From NCBI GenBank assembly GCA_030684815.1, contig JAUXXQ010000138.1:1-39279 (forward strand): a DNA stretch of 39,279 bases, read 5' to 3'. Under the pieces are notes generated by a model. The model saw only the letters and a program-made list of their open reading frames with translations, had not been told where the DNA came from and did not search any database. The stretch is from Methylobacter sp. Its GTDB lineage: Bacteria; Pseudomonadota; Gammaproteobacteria; Methylococcales; Methylomonadaceae. Each line of letters starts with the position of its first letter. Positions within the stretch are counted from its first letter, which is position 1. Made by a program: the position numbers and the translations under genes. Shown here piece after piece: positions 33,155 through 39,279 of this stretch.

Positions 33155-34981
33155 ACCCAGGCTGAGCACCAAAATTTGCTGGGTGGCATTAAATTCGGTA
33201 GCTTCCAGATTGACATTTTTTTCTTCGTCAACGGTGCCCAAATACACCATTTCGTATGCGGTAAGCATCCGCCTAACGCTTTGCACATCGGTCAACAATT
33301 CAGCTGGAATATGTTTGCCCACTTCCAAAAGCTTAAATTCAGAACCCTTGGAAAAAGCCAGTTCCTGAAAAAGCCTGTCCAAATTCTTTTGGAAAGACAG
33401 CTGCGCGATATACCTGGCAGAAAGTTTATGGGACAGTACGGTATTACTTTTAAGGAAGTGGGTGCTCAGCAGTTGCTCTGTAACCGGATCACCTAAAATA
33501 GTCACCAGTTTGGTCAAAAATTGCGGCTTGCCCTTGTTCATTGAAACAAGAAGCATGGTCAACCTAAACCCCACCTCATCATCCAAATTGATAATAATAT
33601 TGTCGAAATTCCCATCATGTAAATACTGTATGAATTGCGCAGAGAAATAGTCAGTGGGGGAATCAAAAACCTTATGCGATTCATTCAGCGTCACCCGGCT
33701 GTTGGTGTCTAACAAATCATCAATATTTTCCAATGTCCAAGTTGAGCCGATGACGCATATCCGCTTACTTGCCTGTTCGTTAGGGGGGATGATGGATGCG
33801 TTCTTTTCAACACCATTAGCATTGTATGGCTGCGGAATATATTTGATTCCCCTTATATTGGGTGTCAGGAAAATGAACCAATCGTTGGCAGTAATGGTTT
33901 CTTTAAAAGGGCATAAATCCATTTGAAGCGCCCCCTCCTTATTGGCACAGGAGTAGCCCATAAGCGTACCGCCTGTAAAGCTGAATAAAAGCTGCTCAAA
34001 AGGCATCCCTGCAAAATCATGCTGGCCAAATTGCTTCGGGTCAACAAAATGAATAGTTGAGCCATCAAAAGCTAAAATTTCAAAAAAAACCTTATAATAC
34101 ACAATGTCCACTTTAGCTTTTGCCAGGATACTGCCTATCACGTCCCCCGGGGTGATGACATTGAAAAACGTCCCGGCTTTGCTCGAGGTCAGGTCTAAGG
34201 CGATTGTTCTGGCATCCGCATGGCTTGAAAGTTCAATGGAACATTTAACCGGTTTAGAGGAGGCTTGTTTTTCTGCCAGATGTTTTAAAAATGCCTGATC
34301 GTTGGTCAATGTGGTCAGTATTTTCAGATTGAAATTATCAGCCAAAAAGGTATTTTCAAAATTGTCCGGCAATAAAATGACAATAGCCATGGCATGAAGC
34401 ACGGAAAGCTTATGGAAGGTTTGCATCGACAGCACATCACCTTGGCGGATGAATATTTCCAGATTTCTCCAACGTTTTTTTTCAAGTTGGGAACGGAAAA
34501 AACTGACCGTTTCCGGTTCGGGAAAAAGAAGCACGACATCTTCAATAATACCCTTATCTTTGGCCCTGTGGTCGAGCTGGTCTAAAATCAAAGGAAGCTT
34601 GATATTATAATTAACGAAAAGTATGTGCCCCCGTTTTTTATAGGGGAGAGAACCGCTTTTAATGCTCTCTATGAGGTTGACCAATGCCGCCGACAGGACT
34701 GAAATAATAAAAGAAAATAAGATCAGACCGACCATCACCTGAACCAGACCGGCCACCAATTGCATCGGTTCGGAAACATCCGCATAACTGGAAGGGTCAG
34801 AAAACAATTTATAACTGGTTGCCAAATCCCCTAAAAAAGGCGAAAGGCCAATGATTAACAGGGCGCTTACAATAAAAATCGCAACCAGTTGCCCCCATAT
34901 AGAGGCCAGCGCAAATCTCTCTTGGGTCAGGGCGCGCCGGAATCTGCGGCCAACAAGTTTGAATTTCTCGAAAATTGACAA
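33134..34981 (-). CDS. CASTOR/POLLUX-like ion channel protein with RCK/TrkA-N domains
   Basis: A 615-residue inner-membrane protein. Two hydrophobic helices (about 26-46 and 77-103) are followed by a short basic linker (IKSGSLPYKKRGHILFVNYN) and two tandem nucleotide-binding-like regulatory halves. The first runs from about 117 (IEDVVLLFPEP, IFIRQGDVLSMQTFHKL, AMAIVILLPDN); the second starts at about 405 (KRICVIGSTWTLENIDDLLD, NIIINLDDEVGFR). The topology resembles plant CASTOR/POLLUX and bacterial homologues. The loop between the helices lacks a TVGYG filter. The only in-frame start is TTG at 34981, three codons after a stop. It appears to stand alone, flanked by repeats. Confidence 0.78.
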   Translation of the reverse strand: MSIFEKFKLVGRRFRRALTQERFALASIWGQLVAIFIVSALLIIGLSPFLGDLATSYKLFSDPSSYADVSEPMQLVAGLVQVMVGLILFSFIISVLSAALVNLIESIKSGSLPYKKRGHILFVNYNIKLPLILDQLDHRAKDKGIIEDVVLLFPEPETVSFFRSQLEKKRWRNLEIFIRQGDVLSMQTFHKLSVLHAMAIVILLPDNFENTFLADNFNLKILTTLTNDQAFLKHLAEKQASSKPVKCSIELSSHADARTIALDLTSSKAGTFFNVITPGDVIGSILAKAKVDIVYYKVFFEILAFDGSTIHFVDPKQFGQHDFAGMPFEQLLFSFTGGTLMGYSCANKEGALQMDLCPFKETITANDWFIFLTPNIRGIKYIPQPYNANGVEKNASIIPPNEQASKRICVIGSTWTLENIDDLLDTNSRVTLNESHKVFDSPTDYFSAQFIQYLHDGNFDNIIINLDDEVGFRLTMLLVSMNKGKPQFLTKLVTILGDPVTEQLLSTHFLKSNTVLSHKLSARYIAQLSFQKNLDRLFQELAFSKGSEFKLLEVGKHIPAELLTDVQSVRRMLTAYEMVYLGTVDEEKNVNLEATEFNATQQILVLSLGKVVSEK

Positions 34982-35015
34982 GGTTCTTTAATTATTTAGT
35001 TTTGATTAAACATGT

Positions 35016-35042
35016 AAGGCGATTTCCGATAAATAACATCCC
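35016..35042 (+). repeat. 27-bp dispersed repeat, copy 3
   Basis: AAGGCGATTTCCGATAAATA then ACATCCC. Its first part (AGGCGATTTCC, 35017-35027) is also repeated as an exact inverted copy at 35115-35125, so 35017-35125 could be a small element with 11-bp inverted ends. Confidence 0.6.
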
Positions 35043-35120
35043 TTGATGATCAGGATCTGTAAAAAATAAAGCCCACGCTTAACACAAAAGCCACGAAATT
35101 TTCGTGTTTTTTCGGGAAAT

Positions 35121-35200
35121 CGCCTAACTTCCCATTAATCAGAAGTAGAAAGATTATCACCACGAAGTTTCATTTTTCGTGTCCTCCGTGGTGAATAAAA
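35121..35200 (+). repeat. CACGAAG hairpin repeat, 3' of rluB
   Basis: AACTTCCCATTAATC, AAAGATTATCACCACGAAG, then TTTCATTTTTCGTGTCCTCC and GTGGTGAATAAAATA. The left arm is shortened relative to 9227-9244. It ends 5 bases before the rluB stop codon. Confidence 0.7.
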
Positions 35201-35204
35201 TACT

Positions 35205-36140
35205 TTAGCGTTTACCGGGTTTATGGCTTTTAAACTCAGGCTTGGCGCTGTGCTTTTTTTCCGGCGCCATACCGGCAAATTCAAACAACAAGTCCAGTTC
35301 TTTGTCGGTCAATTCATAAAACGAGTGGTTTTTTAACCGCTCCGGCAAGACCACAGGCCCGTAGCGTACCCGCATTAGGCGACTGACGGTGACGTTCTGC
35401 GATTCCCACAAACGCCTGACCAGGCGGTTGCGGCCTTCGGTAACGACCACGTTGTACCATTTGTTGGCGCCTTCGCCGCCGAAAAACTTGATGTCGTCGA
35501 ATTTGGCTAGGCCGTCTTCAAGCTCTACGCCCTGTTTGAGCCTTGCCAAGGTCGCGTCCGATACATCGCCTAAAATACGCACAGCATATTCGCGTTCGAC
35601 TTGTGTGGACGGGTGCATCAGTTGGTTGGCCAGTTCGCCGTTGTTGGTGACCAACAACAAGCCGGAGGTGTTGATGTCCAGACGGCCAACGGCAATCCAG
35701 CGGCTCACGTCCAATTTCGGCAGTTGGGTAAACACCACCGGGCGGCCTTCGGGATCGCGGCGCGTGACCACTTCGCCAGTCGGTTTGTGATAAAGCAATA
35801 CGCGGGTCGGTTGTTCGATAAATTTTTCCCAATGTACGACCCGGTCATTGACCTGCAAATAATCGCCGGCTTTCAGGCGGTCGCCCAGGCTGACCGCTTT
35901 GCCGTTGATCTTTAAGCGCCCCTCATCAATCCAGCGTTCGATTTCGCGCCGGGAACCGACGCCGCCACGCGCCAGCACTTTTTGTATGCGCTCGCCATCG
36001 CCAGATGGCTGGGCCTCAGTCTTTTTCGGTGCCTGGACGGGCTTGCTTTCAGCTTGCGCTTTCGGTGACCGGCCCGGTTGTTTCGTTGGGTTGTTCGACG
36101 AGGGTTTGGTGGCTCTGTTCGGTGCTTTTTTGCTCTTCAC
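35205..36140 (-). CDS. rluB: 23S rRNA pseudouridine-2605 synthase RluB
   Basis: Makes pseudouridine 2605 in 23S rRNA. The 311 residues have a basic disordered leader (1-48), an S4 domain (about 50-98: ERIQKVLARGGVGSRREIER), and an RsuA-type catalytic domain with D155 in VGRLDINTSGLLLVTNNG. Conserved segments YHKPTGEVVTRRDPEGRP, VEREYAVRI and VTEGRNRLVRRLWE follow. The C-terminal tail is lysine-rich. It starts with GTG (36140), preceded by AGGTAAAGA, and overlaps the end of scpB by 92 bases; no later start codon exists before the S4 domain. Confidence 0.94.
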   Translation of the reverse strand: MKSKKAPNRATKPSSNNPTKQPGRSPKAQAESKPVQAPKKTEAQPSGDGERIQKVLARGGVGSRREIERWIDEGRLKINGKAVSLGDRLKAGDYLQVNDRVVHWEKFIEQPTRVLLYHKPTGEVVTRRDPEGRPVVFTQLPKLDVSRWIAVGRLDINTSGLLLVTNNGELANQLMHPSTQVEREYAVRILGDVSDATLARLKQGVELEDGLAKFDDIKFFGGEGANKWYNVVVTEGRNRLVRRLWESQNVTVSRLMRVRYGPVVLPERLKNHSFYELTDKELDLLFEFAGMAPEKKHSAKPEFKSHKPGKR

Positions 36141-36714
36141 TCTTTACCTGCATGGGTTGTTGCGTAATATTTGTGGATGGATGTTCCAATGCCGTGCCAA
36201 GCTCCTGAATTTCTTGCAAGGTTGGCAACTCACTTAATGAAGTGATATTAAAATAATCCAAAAATTGTTTGGTGGTTCCGTATAAAGCCGGGCGTCCCGG
36301 CACTTCCTTATGCGCGACCACGCGTATCCATTCGCGTTCGAGCAGCGTGTGAATAATGCTGGAACTGACGCCGACGCCGCGAATATCCTCAATGTCGCCG
36401 CGCGTTGCCGGTTGCCGGTAAGCGATAATCGCCAGCGTTTCCAATAAGGCGCGTGAATATTTAGGCGGTTTTTCTTCAAACAGCCTGGAAACCCAGCGCG
36501 ACAGTTCTTTCCTGACTTGAAAACGGTAGCCGCTGGCGACCTGTTTTAATTCAACCGGCCGCAACTGGTAATCCTGCTGGATCGCGCCAATCGCGGCTTG
36601 TATGTCATCCAATTCCGGCTGCTCGATTTCAGGAAAAACCTGCTGCACTTGCTTGCAGGTCATTGGCCGGTTGGCGGCAAACAAGATGGCTTCGACGACA
36701 CGCTTAATTTCCAT
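36049..36714 (-). CDS. scpB: Segregation and condensation protein ScpB
   Basis: The winged-helix partner of the SMC-type condensin with ScpA. The 221 residues start MEIKRVVEAILFAANRPMTC; later LLETLAIIAYRQPATRGDIE, RGVGVSSSIIHTLLEREWIR and PGRPALYGTTKQFLDYF are the diagnostic segments. The frame is open to 37086, but that part overlaps scpA and is low-complexity. The ATG at 36714 fits the family start, although no good ribosome-binding site is seen. The last 40 residues are disordered and share DNA with the rluB leader. Confidence 0.93.
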   Translation of the reverse strand: MEIKRVVEAILFAANRPMTCKQVQQVFPEIEQPELDDIQAAIGAIQQDYQLRPVELKQVASGYRFQVRKELSRWVSRLFEEKPPKYSRALLETLAIIAYRQPATRGDIEDIRGVGVSSSIIHTLLEREWIRVVAHKEVPGRPALYGTTKQFLDYFNITSLSELPTLQEIQELGTALEHPSTNITQQPMQVKSEEQKSTEQSHQTLVEQPNETTGPVTESAS

Positions 36715-36796
36715 ATTGATTTCGGGTTGTTCGGTGACGGGCAAAGGTTCGAGTTCGACAATCGGCGCTGGCACTGGTTTAGGCTTGGGTTGGGAT

Positions 36797-37633
36797 TTAA
36801 CTGCCGGTGTCGGCGATGACGGTGTCGGCGCTGGCACTTCTGATACGTAATTCGGCAAAGGGTTCGGACTGGATAATGTCGATGAGTCGCTCTTTGCTGA
36901 GTTCGAGGATGGCCAAAAACGAGACGACGACGCCGTGTCGGCCTTCTTTTCTGTTAAATAATTGCGGGAAAAGGAGACTATTTTCTCCTTCAAGGTTTGC
37001 CAAAATGGTTGCCATTCGTTCACGGACTGATAACGGTTCTTTAATGATTTGGTGGTGACTGAGCTGTTCAGCCCGTTTAAGGACATCCTGAAAGGCCAGC
37101 AGCATTTCTTTTAACTGGACATCGGGTAACTTGCGCTCGGCATTTTTTAGCGCCGAAACGTCGACGCTGATTTCAAACAGGTCGCGTTCAAGCCGGGGCA
37201 ACTGGTCAATGTCTTCGGCGGCATTTTTCATCAGCTCATATTCCTGCAGGCGGCGGATCAGTGTTGCCCTGGGGTCTTCTTCGTCTGTTTCGGCATCCGG
37301 CTGCCTCGGCAACAGCATCCTGGATTTGATTTCCGCGAGCAACGCGGCCATGACCAGGTATTCCGCCGCCAGCTCCAGATTTAACACGCCCATAATCTGA
37401 ATATAGGCAATATATTGATGGGTAATTTGCGCAATCGGGATGTTGACAATATCGAGGTTCTGCCTGCGGATCAAATACAGTAACAAATCCAGCGGCCCTT
37501 CAAACGCGTCCAGCAACACTTCCAGCGCATCCGGCGGGATATACAGGTCATCCGGCAGTTTGTTAAACGGCGCACCGTTGACCATCGCCAGGGTTGGCGA
37601 TAGCTCTACCGTTTCAGGAGCATCAACCGACAT
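36797..37633 (-). CDS. scpA: Segregation and condensation protein ScpA
   Basis: The kleisin subunit bridging SMC heads in chromosome condensation. The 278 residues contain FEGPLDLLLYLIRRQNLDI, IPIAQITHQYIAYIQ, LELAAEYLVMAALLAEIKSR, MLLPRQP, and the C-terminal winged helix with VVSFLAILELSKERLIDIIQ. It begins 5 bases after the M50 protease gene, in the conserved order yciO-like, M50 protease, scpA, scpB, rluB. Confidence 0.95.
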   Translation of the reverse strand: MSVDAPETVELSPTLAMVNGAPFNKLPDDLYIPPDALEVLLDAFEGPLDLLLYLIRRQNLDIVNIPIAQITHQYIAYIQIMGVLNLELAAEYLVMAALLAEIKSRMLLPRQPDAETDEEDPRATLIRRLQEYELMKNAAEDIDQLPRLERDLFEISVDVSALKNAERKLPDVQLKEMLLAFQDVLKRAEQLSHHQIIKEPLSVRERMATILANLEGENSLLFPQLFNRKEGRHGVVVSFLAILELSKERLIDIIQSEPFAELRIRSASADTVIADTGS

Positions 37634-37638
37634 GGCAA

Positions 37639-38298
37639 TCAGTTCAATCCGGCAAGCGAAAAAAACGCCTGCTGGGCGATAAACATCGGATAAGCCAATA
37701 TCAGATTCAAGGCCTTGGTGTACAACAGCAGCAATAAAATAATAAAGCCGAAGCGTTCCAGACGGTTATATTGCCACGCCCAATAATCCGGCAACATGCC
37801 GGTTAAAACGCGGCTGCCGTCTAACGGCGGAATCGGCAATAAGTTAATCAGCGCCAGCACTAAATTAATAGAAATCCCGGCAATGCCGGTATAAATCAGC
37901 GGCAACGCAATAGCCTCAGTCTGCGCATGTATAGACACACCTATCCGCGCCACCAGAGCCCAACCGATAGCCATCAACACATTAGAGATGGGGCCTGCCA
38001 GCGCCACGATGGCCATATCGCGGCGCGGATTTTTAAAGTTCCGCGCATCGACCGGCACCGGTTTGGCCCAGCCGAAAATAAAGCCGGTGCCGGTAATTAA
38101 TAACAAGCCGGGGATGATAATGGTGCCGAACAAATCGACATGCTTGATCGGGTTTAAGGTCAAGCGGCCGAGCAGGGAAGCGGTGTTATCGCCGTATTTC
38201 TTAGCCATCCAACCATGCGCCACTTCATGTACGGTGATCGCAAAAATCACCGGCAAAACCCACACTGCTATACGTTGCAATACCGTCAGTTCATTCAT
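37639..38298 (-). CDS. Site-2 protease family membrane metalloprotease (M50)
   Basis: A 219-residue polytopic membrane protein. It carries the zinc motif HEVAH (H24, E25, H28), the GWAKPVPV segment (76-82), LAGPISNVLMA, and the second metal motif INLLPIPPLDGSRVL with D160. This is the compact YwhC-like group that lacks a PDZ domain. The substrate is unknown. It lies 9 bases after the yciO-like gene and 5 bases before scpA in an order that is common among proteobacteria. Confidence 0.93.
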   Translation of the reverse strand: MNELTVLQRIAVWVLPVIFAITVHEVAHGWMAKKYGDNTASLLGRLTLNPIKHVDLFGTIIIPGLLLITGTGFIFGWAKPVPVDARNFKNPRRDMAIVALAGPISNVLMAIGWALVARIGVSIHAQTEAIALPLIYTGIAGISINLVLALINLLPIPPLDGSRVLTGMLPDYWAWQYNRLERFGFIILLLLLYTKALNLILAYPMFIAQQAFFSLAGLN

Positions 38299-38307
38299 GT
38301 CCGCACC

Positions 38308-38928
38308 TTAAGCCAGCATCGGCGCAAGGCCTTTGCCCTGGCGGATAATTTCAATGTTATTACCGGAACAATCGATAATCGTGGTTTGTTCAAACTCAAT
38401 AATCCCTGCGTCAATCACCAAATCCAACTCAGAATCAAGCCGGTTTCTAATCTCATAAGGATCGGTCATCGCGTCATCTTCACCCGGCAACATCAAGGTC
38501 GAACTAAACAGCGGCTCGCCCAATTCCTGCACCAGCAATTGCGCAACCGGATGGTCGGGGACGCGGATGCCGACGGTTTTTTTCTTGGGATGCTGCAGGC
38601 GGCGCGGCACTTCGCGGGTGGCGTCCAATATAAAGGTAAAGGCACCCGGCGTTAATGCCTTAATCAGCCGGTAAGCATCATTATCGATTTTGGTGAACAT
38701 GGAAACTTGAGCCATATCTTTACACACCAGTGTGAAATTATGCTTGTCGTCCAGCTGCCGGATCCGGCGGATTTTATCCAGCGCCTGCTTATCGCCGATG
38801 TGGCAGGCAATCGCATAGGACGAATCGGTCGGGTAAACGATAACACCGCCATTACGGAGTATTTCCACCGCGCGATGTATCAAGCGCAGCTGCGGGCTTT
38901 CCGGATGTATTTCAAAAAATTGAGCCAT
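38308..38928 (-). CDS. yciO: YciO, Sua5/YrdC-like protein
   Basis: A 206-residue protein of the YrdC fold, which in its best-known members makes threonylcarbamoyl-AMP for tRNA modification. It starts MAQFFEIHPESPQLRLIHRA, as in YciO. YPTDSSYAIACHIGDKQA, IRRIRQLDDKHNFTLVCKD, TPGAFTFILDATREVPRRL and KKTVGIRVPDHPVA are typical. YciO rather than TsaC is favoured by the N-terminus and by the context with scpA. It is the first gene of the operon. Confidence 0.92.
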   Translation of the reverse strand: MAQFFEIHPESPQLRLIHRAVEILRNGGVIVYPTDSSYAIACHIGDKQALDKIRRIRQLDDKHNFTLVCKDMAQVSMFTKIDNDAYRLIKALTPGAFTFILDATREVPRRLQHPKKKTVGIRVPDHPVAQLLVQELGEPLFSSTLMLPGEDDAMTDPYEIRNRLDSELDLVIDAGIIEFEQTTIIDCSGNNIEIIRQGKGLAPMLA

Positions 38929-39033
38929 TGATCAATGCTGTATAAAGTGGGATGTGTCGCAATTATACCGTAGATCACGCTTTACTTGCAGTCGAAAACC
39001 GGACGCCCGTAGGGCAATCGCATTAAAATCCTA

Positions 39034-39060
39034 TTGACATCAGAGGTAAAATAGTAAGAT
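39034..39060 (+). promoter_or_regulatory. Possible promoter of the ISAs1-type transposase
   Basis: A perfect TTGACA (39034-39039) and TAAGAT (39055-39060), with a short 15-base spacer. The left end of the element is probably near 39010, but I could not fix it without the right end. Confidence 0.3.
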
Positions 39061-39078
39061 TTTGACCTGCGACCATGA

Positions 39079-39279
39079 AAGAAACCACACACTACCGCCG
39101 CTATCCTCAAACATTTTTCCTCAATCCCTGATCCTCGTATCAATCGTAAGAAGCTGCACAAGCTGAATGACATTTTCTTCATAACTCTTTGCGCGGTAAT
39201 TTGTGGAGCCAACGATTGGGTGTCGATAGAAATGTTCGGCAAGTCCAAGGAAGCCTGGTTTACCAAGGTATTGGGGCTG
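39079..39279 (+). mobile_element. ISAs1-family transposase, N-terminal part cut by the window edge
   Basis: The frame reads LKHFSSIPDPRINRKKLHKL and later ITLCAVICGANDWVSIEMFG, the N-terminal signature of ISAs1/H-repeat transposases, and runs off the window. It opens at 39079 after a TGA and contains no ATG, GTG or TTG ahead of this motif. The nearest ATG (39075) is in another frame, which ends at a TGA at 39129. A one-base shift would join the two (MKETT then TAAILKHF), so this copy may be frameshifted at its start. Confidence 0.75.

Noticed and set aside
36715-37086. Longer N-terminus of ScpB
   Set aside because: It overlaps scpA by 290 bases and reads as low-complexity Ser/Pro sequence with no ScpB similarity; the family start is at 36714.
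38982-39266. Minus-strand 94-codon frame at the right edge
   Set aside because: It is the complement of the ISAs1 transposase start and its leader.
1-39279. CRISPR array
   Set aside because: The CACGAAG and 27-bp repeats are kilobases apart with no regular spacer pattern, and no cas gene is present.

Overview
The window looks like a chromosomal stretch of a gammaproteobacterium. The protein style, the gene order (yciB-yciI-bolA-parvulin; epmB/efp-epmA; scpA-scpB-rluB) and the many small dispersed repeats suggest a methanotroph-like lineage (Methylococcales). That lineage is inference: no methane-oxidation gene, rRNA or tRNA is present to fix it. Most genes are ordinary housekeeping genes. 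The accessory content is a heme d1/cytochrome cd1 cluster, an RND efflux operon, and a scatter of IS scars and palindromic repeats.

Layout. 1-141: tail and right end of an IS200/IS605-type (TnpB) element. 176-395: dispersed repeats. 428-2346 (-): rlmD and a YdbL-like lipoprotein. 2663-4514 (+): rimK, a rubredoxin too small for routine calling, and an exported unknown. 4770-6515 (+): recJ, ending at a terminator shared with the opposing operon. 6557-9107 (-): unknown, yciB, yciI, bolA and a parvulin lipoprotein with a Thr/Glu-rich tail. 9375-15940 (-): tetR-omf-mfp-rnd operon, with a promoter overlapped by two perfect palindromes. 16171-23292 (-): cd1-type cytochrome, cytochrome c, nirC-like cytochrome, DUF2380 protein, a frameshifted HNH nuclease gene, nirF, and four NirD/L/G/H-type siroheme decarboxylase subunits. 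23403-26045: epmB diverging from efp-epmA, the complete core EF-P lysylation module. 26046-26356: IS200/IS605-like scars directly against the bamA promoter. 26357-31151 (+): bamA, skp, fabZ, lpxA, rnhB, with lpxD and lpxB missing from their usual places. 31148-32137 (-): srkA. 32192-32857: a defective IS with 14-bp inverted ends. 33134-34981 (-): a CASTOR/POLLUX-like channel protein flanked by inverted copies of a 27-bp repeat. 35205-38928 (-): yciO-like gene, M50 protease, scpA, scpB, rluB. 39079-39279: start of an ISAs1-type transposase cut by the window edge.

How the parts work together. The 7-kb cd1 cluster encodes a periplasmic cd1 cytochrome, two candidate electron-carrier cytochromes and part of the heme d1 pathway (NirDLGH, NirF). 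nirE and nirJ would have to lie elsewhere. The efflux operon is a self-contained, TetR-controlled tripartite pump. EF-P and its two modifying enzymes serve translation of polyproline stretches. BamA, Skp, FabZ and LpxA serve outer-membrane assembly. The most unusual signals are two repeat families (a CACGAAG hairpin found 3' of five minus-strand genes, and a 27-bp repeat that enters coding ends), the HNH insertion inside the nir operon, and the DUF2380 gene placed in that operon.
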